Source of the DNA: Mediannikoviicoccus sp037890055
GTDB taxonomy: Bacteria; Bacillota; Clostridia; Tissierellales; Peptoniphilaceae
Direction: 5' to 3' (one strand)
DNA length: 64,000 bases
Assembly (NCBI GenBank): GCA_037890055.1
Contig: JBBKBD010000007.1
The translations under genes were made by a program, and so were the position numbers. Positions 1 through 8,166 of this stretch are shown here, in pieces (within the stretch, counting starts at the first letter, position 1; each line of letters starts with the position of its first letter). A model generated the notes under the pieces. That model saw only the letters and a program-made list of their open reading frames with translations. It had not been told where the DNA came from and did no database searches.

Positions 1-67
1 CAAATAGAAGGTTTTACTTCAAATAAAAAACTATGTTAAGGTATTGATTTTTCAATGAATATTTCAT

Positions 68-76
68 TTATCCACA
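68..76 (+). other. DnaA box upstream of rpmH
   Basis: A perfect TTATCCACA 9-mer lies in the AT-rich non-coding stretch left of rpmH. In Firmicutes the rpmH-dnaA intergenic region is the usual origin side of this gene block, so the window edge is probably origin-proximal. Only one clear box is visible in the first 100 bases, and dnaA is not in the window. Confidence 0.55.
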
Positions 77-133
77 ATGTTTTGACGAAAAGATAAAAAA
101 TGATTAAAAAGTACTATTTTTTTCATGATTTTC

Positions 134-162
134 TTGACAGTTTCGCCTCTCGTCTATATAAT
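134..162 (+). promoter_or_regulatory. rpmH operon promoter (sigma-A type)
   Basis: TTGACA at 134-139 and TATAAT at 157-162, separated by exactly 17 bases, form a consensus vegetative promoter. It lies 39 bases before the rpmH start and probably drives rpmH-rnpA-yidD-yidC-jag. Confidence 0.9.
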
Positions 163-201
163 CATCATAGTGTTTTGTATTTTTTTATGGAGGTGAAGAA
201 G

Positions 202-336
202 TTGAAGAGAACATATCAACCAAATAGAAGAAAAAGAAGTAAAGACCACGGTTTTAGAAAGAGAATGTCTACTAAGGGTGGTAGAAGAGTTTTAGCAAGA
301 AGAAGAAAAAGAGGTAGAAAAGTTATTTCAGCTTAG
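202..336 (+). CDS. rpmH: 50S ribosomal protein L34
   Basis: This encodes the small, very basic L34 protein of the large ribosomal subunit. The 44 residues, starting MKRTYQPNRRKR and ending in an Arg/Lys-rich tail, match the family's normal length. The TTG at 202 is chosen because a GGAGGTGA ribosome binding site lies at 189-196, just upstream. An in-frame ATG at 187 would overlap that site, so it is not used. It is the first gene of the origin-linked rpmH-rnpA-yidD-yidC-jag block and follows a consensus promoter. Confidence 0.97.
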   Translation: MKRTYQPNRRKRSKDHGFRKRMSTKGGRRVLARRRKRGRKVISA

Positions 337-364
337 GCCATTTTAATGGTCTTTTAATTTATTT

Positions 365-703
365 ATGGAAAAAGATAAAAGATTGAGAAGTAATGGAGAT
401 TTTAGAAGTGTTTACAAAAAGGGCGATGGATATTTCAATAGGAATTTTACCTTTATTGTAAAAAAGAATAATTTACCTGGATCTCGTGTTGGTTTCTCCA
501 TTACTAAAAAATTTGGAAATGCCGTTACTAGAAACAAAATGAAGAGAAGACTAAAAGAGATTTTTAGGCTAAACTTTGACTCTTTGATTCAAGGCTACGA
601 TATTGTAGTAATACCAAAACAAAACACTAAAGAGTTAAGTTATGAAGAGCTTGAAAAATCTTGTATGCATCTTATAAGGAAAATATCAAAGAAGGTGAAA
701 TAA
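365..703 (+). CDS. rnpA: Ribonuclease P protein component
   Basis: This is the protein cofactor of RNase P, which matures tRNA 5' ends by helping the RNA subunit bind precursor tRNA. It has 112 residues, normal for the family, and the hallmark basic RNR motif NAVTRNKMKRR at about residues 52-62. It follows rpmH by 28 bases, the conserved bacterial order, and its TAA stop shares one base with the yidD ATG, so the two are translationally coupled. Confidence 0.96.
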   Translation: MEKDKRLRSNGDFRSVYKKGDGYFNRNFTFIVKKNNLPGSRVGFSITKKFGNAVTRNKMKRRLKEIFRLNFDSLIQGYDIVVIPKQNTKELSYEELEKSCMHLIRKISKKVK

Positions 704-915
704 TGAGAAAAATACCGATTTTTCTAATAAGACTATACCAGATATTTATTTCGCCATATTTAGGGCAAAACAAGTGTAAGTATTACCCTACATGTTCAAA
801 TTATGCCATACAGGCTTATAAAAAATATGGAGTGTTTAAAGGCACTTTATTATCTGCATGGAGAATTTTAAGATGTAATCCTTTCAGTAAGGGCGGCTAT
901 GATCCATTAAAATAA
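703..915 (+). CDS. yidD: Membrane protein insertion efficiency factor YidD
   Basis: YidD is a small protein thought to assist YidC-dependent membrane protein insertion at the inner face of the membrane. It has 70 residues, an N-terminal amphipathic segment and the conserved region YYPTCSNYAIQA. The ATG at 703 overlaps the rnpA stop (TAATG) and has a GAAGGTGA ribosome binding site at 691-698. A longer TTG-initiated reading frame from 661 lies inside rnpA and lacks a ribosome binding site. The rnpA-yidD-yidC order is conserved across bacteria. Confidence 0.94.
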   Translation: MRKIPIFLIRLYQIFISPYLGQNKCKYYPTCSNYAIQAYKKYGVFKGTLLSAWRILRCNPFSKGGYDPLK

Positions 916-929
916 GATTAGGAGAGTAT

Positions 930-1658
930 ATGACAAAATTACTGAGTTCGATAATTGGCAAGATACTTGAAGTAATTTATCTTACTGTATCGAAAATTGG
1001 AAATGAGCCAAAGAATATTTCCTACTTTGCAATATCAATTCTTATACTAACATTGATATACAAATTGGTAATGTTTCCGGTTACAATTTCCAATCTTAAA
1101 ATGCAAAAGCTAAATGCAAAGTTCCAACCGGAACTTAAAAAGCTTGAAGCGAAATATAAACATGACCCTCAACTCTACCAACAAAAGGTTATGGAGTTTC
1201 AAAGGGAAATGGGTTATAATCCGCTAGCTTCCTGCTTGCCTATGCTTATACAAATTCTTATTATTTGGGCACTTTTCCCTGTAATGAGAGAACCTCTTAA
1301 GTACTTGGAGTTAAGTAAGGATATAAACCTTAATTTCTTTTGGATTAAGGATATAACAGTTGCTAATTCAAAGGATTTAATACTTCCTATAGCACTGGCT
1401 CTTACTCAGTTCTTATTTACAAAGATGATGACTCCAGAAATGCCTAAGGATGAAAATAATCCTATGCAGGGAATGAACTTTGCAATGCAATATGCAATGC
1501 CTATAATGTTCTTTTTCTTTGCAAGAAATTATCAACCAGCCCTATCCATCTACTGGATAACTGGTAATATCATTGAAATGATATTTAGATTTTTCATCAA
1601 TAGAAACGATAAAGAAAAAGTAGTAAGCACTAAGGAAATTAAGAAAGGTAAGAAATAG
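930..1658 (+). CDS. yidC: YidC/Oxa1 family membrane protein insertase
   Basis: This inserts and folds membrane proteins, with or without the Sec translocon. It has 242 residues, the short Gram-positive form lacking the large periplasmic domain of proteobacterial YidC. Hydrophobic segments fall near residues 31-52, 100-118, 148-166 and 190-216, with a charged cytoplasmic hairpin (about 56-92) between the first two and a basic C-terminal tail. No lipobox cysteine is present at the N-terminus, unlike many Bacillus SpoIIIJ/YqjG lipoproteins. It is followed 12 bases later by jag, the usual partner. Confidence 0.95.
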   Translation: MTKLLSSIIGKILEVIYLTVSKIGNEPKNISYFAISILILTLIYKLVMFPVTISNLKMQKLNAKFQPELKKLEAKYKHDPQLYQQKVMEFQREMGYNPLASCLPMLIQILIIWALFPVMREPLKYLELSKDINLNFFWIKDITVANSKDLILPIALALTQFLFTKMMTPEMPKDENNPMQGMNFAMQYAMPIMFFFFARNYQPALSIYWITGNIIEMIFRFFINRNDKEKVVSTKEIKKGKK

Positions 1659-1670
1659 GAAGGAGCTTAG

Positions 1671-2534
1671 ATGAAATCGACAGTTAAAGTGGCAAAAACC
1701 GTTGATGAAGCGGTTGAACTTGCTATTAAGGAACTAAATTGTTCAAAGGAAGAAGCTGTTATAGAAGTAATAGAGGAACCTAAATCCGGTATATTTGGAC
1801 TTTTTGGTTCAAAAGATGCCATGGTTAGAGTTTCATGTGAAGAAGATATAAGTAAACTTTTAGATGAAGTTATATCCGATAACAGCTCCAAAGTAGAAAA
1901 TAATATTAAAAAAGATACTAAACCAGAAAAAGTTTTAGAAAAAGTAAGTGATGAACCTGTTAAAGTTTCAAACAAAGAAATTTCAATTGAAGAAGAAAAG
2001 GTTGAAAAAACTGAAAAGGTTGAAGAAGTTGAAGAAATTTCAGATGAAGAGATAGAACCTATTGAAATAGACGAAGAATTTAAAACAAAGATTAAATCAT
2101 TTTTAAATTCTGTTATTCAAAAGATGGGTATCGAATCAAATATCGAAACTTTTACTGATGACTTTGGTATTAAATTTAATATAATTCCTATGAATGAAAA
2201 TGATATTGGAATTGTTATTGGAAAAAGAGGGGAAACTCTTGATGCAATCCAATATATTGCAAACCTTGTTGCCAATAGAAACACTGACAGATACATTAGA
2301 ATTTCTGTGGACTGTAATGGCTATAGGGACAAGAGAGTTAACTCTTTAAAATCTTTAGCTAGAAAAATGGCTAACAAGGCTATTAAGTACAATAAAAATA
2401 TGAGATTGGAACCTATGAATCCATTTGAAAGAAGGGTAATTCACTCAAGTCTTCAATCCTTTGATGGAATATATACTGTGAGTGAAGGTAATGAACCTTT
2501 CAGAAGAGTGGTAATTAAAATAAAAAAAGATTAG
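1671..2534 (+). CDS. jag: Jag/KhpB family RNA-binding protein
   Basis: This cytoplasmic KH-R3H RNA-binding protein partners with KhpA in Firmicutes and affects cell elongation and division, apparently post-transcriptionally. In its 287 residues, a Jag-N domain (about 1-52) is followed by a very acidic Glu/Lys-rich low-complexity linker (about 60-135). A KH domain with the GKRGETLDAI loop is near 180-205, and a C-terminal R3H domain contains NPFERRVIHSS. It ends the rpmH-led operon, with a hairpin terminator just downstream. A reverse reading frame inside the linker is a composition artefact. Confidence 0.93.
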   Translation: MKSTVKVAKTVDEAVELAIKELNCSKEEAVIEVIEEPKSGIFGLFGSKDAMVRVSCEEDISKLLDEVISDNSSKVENNIKKDTKPEKVLEKVSDEPVKVSNKEISIEEEKVEKTEKVEEVEEISDEEIEPIEIDEEFKTKIKSFLNSVIQKMGIESNIETFTDDFGIKFNIIPMNENDIGIVIGKRGETLDAIQYIANLVANRNTDRYIRISVDCNGYRDKRVNSLKSLARKMANKAIKYNKNMRLEPMNPFERRVIHSSLQSFDGIYTVSEGNEPFRRVVIKIKKD

Positions 2535-2541
2535 GAAAGAT

Positions 2542-2570
2542 AAAAGTCTGCTATTGCAGGCTTTTCTTTT
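2542..2570 (+). terminator. Rho-independent terminator after jag
   Basis: An A-rich stretch leads into a short stem (GTCTGC / GCAGGC with one G-U pair, loop TATT), followed by CTTTTCTTTT. It separates the rpmH-jag operon from mnmE. Confidence 0.7.
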
Positions 2571-2583
2571 AGTCTTTTTCATA

Positions 2584-2592
2584 TGGTATAAT
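2584..2592 (+). promoter_or_regulatory. Extended -10 promoter of mnmE-mnmG-rsmG
   Basis: TGG followed by TATAAT (2584-2592) forms an extended -10 element 21 bases before the mnmE ATG. No good -35 is visible, as is common for extended -10 promoters. Confidence 0.6.
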
Positions 2593-2613
2593 CATAAAAA
2601 AGGATGTGACTAA

Positions 2614-3978
2614 ATGGAAGATACAATTACAGCTATTTCAACAGCGACAGGAGAAGCTGGCATTGGAATTGTAAGAATGAGCGGTAAAACTGCATTTGAA
2701 GTGGCTAATAAAATATTTAAACCTAAGTCTACAAATAGAGATTTTGAAAATAGAAAACTTATTTATGGTCATATTTATGACAAAGACGAAATAATAGACG
2801 AAGTACTAATCAGCTTTATGAAGGGACCTTCAACCTATACAAGAGAAGATATGGTTGAAATATATACCCATGGTGGTATTATCGCCGTTAGAAAGGTGCT
2901 TGATCTAACTATAAAAGAAGGTGCAAGAATTGCAGATAGAGGTGAGTTTACCAAAAGGGCCTTTTTAAATGGAAGGCTTGACTTGTCTCAAGCAGAAGCT
3001 GTTATAGATTTAATAAAGGCAAAGACGGACAAGTCCTATGAAGCCTCTATGAACCAACTGGGAGGTTCTCTAAAAAAAGAGATTAAGGAACTTAGGGATA
3101 AAATACTAGATCAACTTGCAAGGGTTGAATATACCATAAACTTTACTGAAGATGGCCAGGAAGAGCCAGACAAAAATATTATTTTACAAGAGGGTCGAGA
3201 AGTTTTAGAAAGGCTTGAAAAGTTATATAATTCATCCAATAAGGGAAAGATTATAAGAGATGGGATTAACACAACCATTATAGGAAAGCCAAATGTTGGT
3301 AAGTCTTCACTATTAAACTCCCTGGCAAAGGTGAACAAGGCCATAGTTACAGATATTCCAGGAACTACAAGAGATGTTATTGAGGAGTACATTGACCTTG
3401 ATGGCATAATGCTAAAAATTTCAGACACCGCAGGTATTAGACACAGTGAAGATATTGTGGAACAAATTGGCGTGGACAGATCTTTGGACTACGCAAAGAC
3501 TGCAGACCTTATAATTGCCATATTCGACCTTTCTAAGCCATTGGAAGAAGACGATAAGAGAGTTATGGAATTACTTTCAAAATGCAAATCCATAGTTCTA
3601 CTAAACAAGTCAGATTTGGAAAGAAAGTTTGACATAGAGAATTTAGATATTGACAGTGAAATTCCTGTAGTTGAAGTTTCCATCAAGGAAAACAAGGGAA
3701 TTGAAAGTTTAGAAAAAGAGATTATTAATATGTTTTATCAAGGGGATATTAAATCATCTGCGGACCTTTTGGTTACCAATGTAAGACATAGAGATATAAT
3801 TAAAAAGGCTATGGACTATTTAAAGTCATCCCTGGATGACTTGGAGATGGAAGTTCCAATTGACTGTATAGAACTTGATTTGAGATCTTCATGGGAAATT
3901 TTAGGAGAAATCACTGGAGAAACCATTGAAGATGACGTATTAGATAAAATATTTAGAGATTTTTGTATTGGGAAATAA
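2614..3978 (+). CDS. mnmE: tRNA modification GTPase MnmE
   Basis: Together with MnmG it installs the (carboxymethyl)aminomethyl group at C5 of wobble uridine 34 in certain tRNAs. It has 454 residues: an N-terminal formyl-THF-binding domain (1 to about 118), then a helical domain interrupted by a Ras-like G domain with the P-loop GKPNVGKS at 224-231 and DTAG switch II. It ends in the hallmark CIGK, whose Cys is characteristic of MnmE. mnmG follows after one base, so the two complex partners are co-transcribed. Confidence 0.97.
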   Translation: MEDTITAISTATGEAGIGIVRMSGKTAFEVANKIFKPKSTNRDFENRKLIYGHIYDKDEIIDEVLISFMKGPSTYTREDMVEIYTHGGIIAVRKVLDLTIKEGARIADRGEFTKRAFLNGRLDLSQAEAVIDLIKAKTDKSYEASMNQLGGSLKKEIKELRDKILDQLARVEYTINFTEDGQEEPDKNIILQEGREVLERLEKLYNSSNKGKIIRDGINTTIIGKPNVGKSSLLNSLAKVNKAIVTDIPGTTRDVIEEYIDLDGIMLKISDTAGIRHSEDIVEQIGVDRSLDYAKTADLIIAIFDLSKPLEEDDKRVMELLSKCKSIVLLNKSDLERKFDIENLDIDSEIPVVEVSIKENKGIESLEKEIINMFYQGDIKSSADLLVTNVRHRDIIKKAMDYLKSSLDDLEMEVPIDCIELDLRSSWEILGEITGETIEDDVLDKIFRDFCIGK

Positions 3979-3979
3979 G

Positions 3980-5878
3980 ATGAAAATAAAAAAATATAAA
4001 GAAGAACCAGTAGACGTGGTAGTTGTAGGAGCAGGCCATGCAGGAACGGAAGCTGCCCTTGCGACTGCACGACTTGGACTTAAAACAGTAATAATGACAA
4101 TGAGTTTGGATTCGGTAGCGGACTTGCCATGTAATCCAAATATAGGTGGTACTGGAAAGGGACATCTGGTTAGAGAGATTGATGCACTTGGTGGAGAGAT
4201 GGCTCTAATTATAGACAAGACCTTTATTCAATCTAGAATGTTAAACACATCAAAGGGGCCGGCTGTTCACTCCTTGAGAGTGCAAGCTGATAAACCAGCT
4301 TACCATAGAGAAATGAAAAAGGTACTTGAAAACACAAAGAACCTCGACCTAGTTGAGGGAGAAATTACAAAGATAAATGTGGAAGATAACAGGGTGGTTT
4401 CAGTAGAGACATTAAACGGTGCCATTTATGAAACAAAGGTAGTAATTCTTGCTACGGGCACATACCTTAAGGGTCTTATCCTGCAAGGAGAGCTTCAAAC
4501 AGAGTCGGGACCCCATGGGTTAAAATCTTCAAAATTACTTTCCGATTCATTAAAAGAACTGGGCATAGAGCTTAGAAGATTTAAGACAGGAACTCCAGCG
4601 AGGGTTCACAGAGATAGTTTGGAATTTTCCGTAATGGAAGTTCAACCGGGCGATGAAGAGATAATACCATTTTCATTTATGAATTTTGGAAAGGATATAA
4701 GTAGAGAGCAAGAGCATTGCTATTTAACTTACACTACAAAGGAAACTAAGAAAATAATTGAGGACAATTTGCATAGAAGTCCAATGTATGCAGGTATTGT
4801 AAAGGGTGTTGGACCAAGATATTGCCCGTCCATTGAAGATAAAGTAGTTAGATTTAGCGAAAGGGATGAGCACCAGGTATTTGTTGAACCTGAGGGCCTT
4901 GATACTAAGGAAATGTATATTCAAGGAGTGTCTTCAACATTACCGGAAGATGTTCAAAAAGAGATGTATAAGACCATTATAGGATTTCAAAATATGAAAT
5001 TTATGAGATCTGCCTATGGAATAGAGTATGATTGCATCGATCCTACAATCTTAAAGAGAACCTTGGAACATCAAGATATAAATGGACTGTACTTCGCTGG
5101 ACAAATAAACGGCTCATCAGGATATGAAGAGGCTGCGGCACAGGGACTTATGGCTGGAATAAACGCCTATTTAAAACTGAAGGGAAAGGAACCTTTTATA
5201 TTGGACCGCTCCGATGCATATATAGGAGTTTTAATTGACGATTTGGTTACAAAGGGAACCAACGAACCATACAGAATGATGACGTCAAGGGCGGAGTATC
5301 GTCTAACACTTAGACAGGATAATGCAGACTTTAGACTTACAAAGTATGGTTACGACATAGGTCTTGTTTCTGAAGAGAGAATGGAAAAGACTAACGACAG
5401 ACTTAAGGCAGTTGAAGACGAACTTAAAAGGCTTGACTCCATTAGAGTAAACCCAAGCGAAGAAAATAATAAAATAATCGAAAGCCTTGGTTCTACAAAA
5501 CTTCAAAAATCCCTTAGTCTAACAGAGCTTATAAGAAGACCAGAGCTTGACTATGAAAAGGTAAGAGTCTTCGACAAGGAAGCTCCAGAATTAGATAGAG
5601 AAATAAAGATTCAAGTACAAACCCATATTAAATATGAAGGCTATATTGAAAAGCAAAAGCAACAAATCGAAAGATTTAAAAAGCTTGAGAGAAAAGATAT
5701 AAGCTTTATTAATGATTATTCTGAACTAAAAGGGCTTTCCAACGAGGCTGTACAAAAGTTAAATCAAATAAGACCAGACTCATTGGGACAGGCCAGCAGA
5801 ATTTCTGGAGTTAGCCCAGCAGATATAAATGTAATTCTTATATATCTTGAAAGTAGAAAGAGGAATAAAAATGACTAG
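3980..5878 (+). CDS. mnmG: tRNA uridine-5-carboxymethylaminomethyl modification enzyme MnmG
   Basis: This FAD/NADH-dependent partner of MnmE in wobble-uridine modification has 632 residues from the ATG at 3980. The dinucleotide-binding motif GAGHAG is at residues 17-22, with the conserved MnmG segments CNPNIGG and RMLNTSKGPAV downstream. A TTG at 3968 would extend it four residues into mnmE but is less likely, because known MnmG proteins begin close to the FAD motif. The C-terminal MnmE-binding helical domain is intact. It overlaps rsmG by 8 bases. Confidence 0.96.
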   Translation: MKIKKYKEEPVDVVVVGAGHAGTEAALATARLGLKTVIMTMSLDSVADLPCNPNIGGTGKGHLVREIDALGGEMALIIDKTFIQSRMLNTSKGPAVHSLRVQADKPAYHREMKKVLENTKNLDLVEGEITKINVEDNRVVSVETLNGAIYETKVVILATGTYLKGLILQGELQTESGPHGLKSSKLLSDSLKELGIELRRFKTGTPARVHRDSLEFSVMEVQPGDEEIIPFSFMNFGKDISREQEHCYLTYTTKETKKIIEDNLHRSPMYAGIVKGVGPRYCPSIEDKVVRFSERDEHQVFVEPEGLDTKEMYIQGVSSTLPEDVQKEMYKTIIGFQNMKFMRSAYGIEYDCIDPTILKRTLEHQDINGLYFAGQINGSSGYEEAAAQGLMAGINAYLKLKGKEPFILDRSDAYIGVLIDDLVTKGTNEPYRMMTSRAEYRLTLRQDNADFRLTKYGYDIGLVSEERMEKTNDRLKAVEDELKRLDSIRVNPSEENNKIIESLGSTKLQKSLSLTELIRRPELDYEKVRVFDKEAPELDREIKIQVQTHIKYEGYIEKQKQQIERFKKLERKDISFINDYSELKGLSNEAVQKLNQIRPDSLGQASRISGVSPADINVILIYLESRKRNKND

Positions 5879-6578
5879 CCTAATTAAAGTAATGGAAAGT
5901 GAAGGCATAGAGTTAACTGAGGAATGTGCAGAAAAGTTTGAACAGTTTAGACAGACTCTTCTTGAAACAAATAAGTATTTGAACCTAACTTCAATTACTG
6001 AAGATGAAGAAGTAAATTATAAACACTTTTTAGACTCCCTTCTTCCAATGAAAAAAATAGAATTTATAGAAAATGCCAAAGTCATAGATATAGGAACCGG
6101 TGGAGGTTTTCCAGGACTTCCTATGAAATTCTATAGAGATGATCTTGATATAACCCTTTTAGATTCACTTAATAAGAGAATAAAGTTTTTGAAAGATACT
6201 ATATATAAAATGGAACTATCGAAAATAGATGCAATCCATGGAAGAGCAGAAGAGCTTGGTAGACAAAAACAGTATCGTGAAGTGTATGATTACGCAATAT
6301 CAAGAGCAGTTTCAAGACTTAACACATTGGTAGAGTATAGTTTACCATTTGTAAAAGTTGGAGGATACTTTATATCCATGAAGGGACCTAGTGGAAAGGA
6401 AGAAGCGGAAGAAGCTAAAAATGCTATAAAATTATTAGGTGGAGAGATTGCAGATATAATAGAGTATCAACTTGATTATGAAGACTCAGATAGAACTCTA
6501 GTAGTAATAAAAAAAATATCCCATACCCCAAAAAAATATCCACGAGGTGGAGGAAAACCAAAAAATAAACCATTATAA
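5871..6578 (+). CDS. rsmG: 16S rRNA (guanine-527-N7)-methyltransferase RsmG
   Basis: This SAM-dependent enzyme methylates N7 of G527 in the 16S rRNA 530 loop; its loss gives low-level streptomycin resistance in other bacteria. It has 235 residues, the SAM motif DIGTGGGFPGLP at about 73-84, and the typical basic tail PRGGGKPKNKPL. The ATG at 5871 is chosen over an upstream in-frame start at 5847 because AGAAAGAGGA precedes it and the family begins at this point. In many Firmicutes noc/parA/parB follow; here they do not. Confidence 0.95.
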   Translation: MTSLIKVMESEGIELTEECAEKFEQFRQTLLETNKYLNLTSITEDEEVNYKHFLDSLLPMKKIEFIENAKVIDIGTGGGFPGLPMKFYRDDLDITLLDSLNKRIKFLKDTIYKMELSKIDAIHGRAEELGRQKQYREVYDYAISRAVSRLNTLVEYSLPFVKVGGYFISMKGPSGKEEAEEAKNAIKLLGGEIADIIEYQLDYEDSDRTLVVIKKISHTPKKYPRGGGKPKNKPL

Positions 6579-6581
6579 AAA

Positions 6582-6615
6582 GACCCTCAAAGGCATGCCC
6601 TTGAGGGTTATTTTA
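6582..6615 (+). terminator. Terminator after rsmG, probably bidirectional
   Basis: An 8-bp stem ACCCTCAA / TTGAGGGT, with further AGG/CCT pairing around the loop, is followed by TTATTTTATT. Preceding A-rich sequence suggests it also ends the converging minus-strand gene at 6613. Confidence 0.85.
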
Positions 6616-7719
6616 TTCTATGGGAGAAAGATGTTTGAAGTCAGGTCCTTTAAGTAGTGAAATAAAAGATCTCTTCAACTTATCAATGGATGAATAGTAT
6701 AAATGTACTGTATCGTCCTTTATCATAAAAGTAGATTTATATATAAGCCAATTATCAAAGCCAGCTTCAGAAGGTTCCAATACCTTAATTGGATTTACAA
6801 AATTTACTCCATCCTTCGATGTAAGGACAAATAATGCAGATGTATCCATTTTTCCATCGGGACAGTCCATGGTTAAGCAGTAGTAGGTATCCCCTATCTT
6901 CTGAACTTCCAAATGCCAAGGATGATAGTTTGCCCAAGATCCCTTTTCCATATTCATAGGAACGACGGGAGTAAAAGTTTTTAAATCCTTGGACTCAGTG
7001 TAAACATAGGCGTCCTCCCCTATATTCATATTCTTACGGTAGTAAATCTTGTAAGTGCCATCCTCATATATAATAGAAGGTGCTCCAAGTCCATAACCAC
7101 TTGTACCAAAGTCCATGATAACTTCAGGATCTGTAAAACTTTTTAAATCCTTTGTGGTCATTCTTAAAATTCTTGAAAGTCTTGTCTTCTTATTGGACTC
7201 CCTATACCAAAGCTCTAAAGTATCATCCTTTTTAAAAAGACATACATCTGAAAGATGGCAGTCTTGACTAGGCATAGTAAGAGGAGTTTTCAAATTAGGA
7301 ATAGTTCTAAAGTTCACCCCATCATCAGAAACTACAATACTTGGATTTTCAGTAGAATCATTTAAAAAACTATATGGTGTAAATGCTAAAATGTACTCAT
7401 ATCCAAACTTACGGCTTGAGTCGTGGAAAATTGAAGGATGTATAGCCTGATTATCCGTTTCCACATAAGTTGGAATATCTAAATGATTAGGAGCATTAAA
7501 TAAAAGTCCCTCGTTAACTATTTTAGATCCTATATAATCATTTTCTTCAATTGGAGAAGTATTTGTAGGTTCAATTTTTGTTTTACTTGAATCAACAGTC
7601 TCTATTTTATTACTCTTATTAAAAATTGCATCATATTTATTTATATAAATGGAGCCAGCTATAATTAAAAGCGATAAGACTCCAACAAATAAAAATCTTT
7701 TCTTTTTCAAATGTATCAC
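6613..7719 (-). CDS. Membrane-anchored glycosidase-like beta-propeller protein
   Basis: I do not recognise a specific function. The 368-residue product has a short basic N-terminus and one membrane segment (about residues 8-26), then a Ser/Thr/Lys/Glu-rich linker to about 65 and an extracytoplasmic domain. That domain shows repeated blade-like strands such as PSIIYEDGTYKIYYR and DDTVHLYYSS and repeated DGVNF turns. This is the pattern of five-bladed beta-propeller glycoside hydrolases (GH32/43/62/68-like), but the catalytic acids cannot be assigned by eye. The GTG at 7719 is the most upstream start, and a TTG at 7710 is an alternative. It lies alone between the rsmG terminator and the DnaA-box region. 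Confidence 0.5.
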   Translation of the reverse strand: MIHLKKKRFLFVGVLSLLIIAGSIYINKYDAIFNKSNKIETVDSSKTKIEPTNTSPIEENDYIGSKIVNEGLLFNAPNHLDIPTYVETDNQAIHPSIFHDSSRKFGYEYILAFTPYSFLNDSTENPSIVVSDDGVNFRTIPNLKTPLTMPSQDCHLSDVCLFKKDDTLELWYRESNKKTRLSRILRMTTKDLKSFTDPEVIMDFGTSGYGLGAPSIIYEDGTYKIYYRKNMNIGEDAYVYTESKDLKTFTPVVPMNMEKGSWANYHPWHLEVQKIGDTYYCLTMDCPDGKMDTSALFVLTSKDGVNFVNPIKVLEPSEAGFDNWLIYKSTFMIKDDTVHLYYSSIDKLKRSFISLLKGPDFKHLSPIE

Positions 7720-8109
7720 CCATTAAATGATATCATATTTTTGGACTTTAAGATATTACAAAATTATTAAGATTGATTGTGGATAACTTTGTGGATATTT
7801 ATAGGATAAACCTGTGGATAACTTTGTGGATAAGTAAGTGATTAGTATAAGTTAGACTGTATGAGTAAAATTAAAAATTAGAAATAAAACAGAGATATTA
7901 AAAGAGCTAAAAATACACATTAAAATGTGTATGAGTAATTTTATATTCTATTATGTAAATGAATTAAAAAAATGAAAAATTTGTTTTTGTGGATAAAATT
8001 TATTCACAAAAGTAAAATGTGGATAAAGTTAGAATTTTAAAATAAGATAACAGATAAAAAAATAGTATATTGATGGTAAATTTAAAAATAGTTAAAAAGA
8101 TAAAAGAAA

Positions 8110-8125
8110 TGTTTCACGTGAAACA
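8110..8125. other. parS: parS site 1
   Basis: A perfect 16-bp palindrome TGTTTCACGTGAAACA, the consensus ParB/Spo0J binding site. Confidence 0.9.
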
Positions 8126-8146
8126 GTGTTTCGAATTGAATTAAAA

Positions 8147-8162
8147 TGTTTCACGTGAAACA
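8147..8162. other. parS: parS site 2
   Basis: A second perfect TGTTTCACGTGAAACA palindrome, 21 bp from the first and just past the stop codon of the neighbouring minus-strand gene. Confidence 0.9.
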
Positions 8163-8166
8163 TAAA

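Larger units (their letters stand above)
7720..8166. other. AT-rich intergenic region with DnaA boxes and parS sites (candidate origin element)
   Basis: This 447-bp stretch has no convincing gene. On the minus strand it carries perfect TTATCCACA boxes at 7778-7786, 7813-7821, 7825-7833, 7988-7996 and 8018-8026, plus a one-mismatch copy at 7790-7798. A plus-strand TTATTCACA lies at 8000-8008. The boxes form two groups (7778-7833 and 7988-8026) around a very AT-rich core that contains a perfect 9-bp inverted repeat (7913-7921 / 7924-7932). Two parS palindromes follow at 8110-8162. The density of boxes indicates DnaA binding, but whether replication starts here cannot be read from sequence alone. 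Confidence 0.7.

Noticed and set aside
202..336. Longer rpmH starting at base 100
   Set aside because: The upstream residues include promoter sequence (-35 and -10 elements) and no L34 homology.
1667..1975. Reverse reading frame inside jag
   Set aside because: Produced by the Glu/Lys-rich linker read backwards as Ser/Phe; jag has clear domains.
8126..8139. Additional half parS (TGTTTCGAATTGAA region)
   Set aside because: Only the left half matches; the central CACGTG is missing, so it is not counted as a ParB site.
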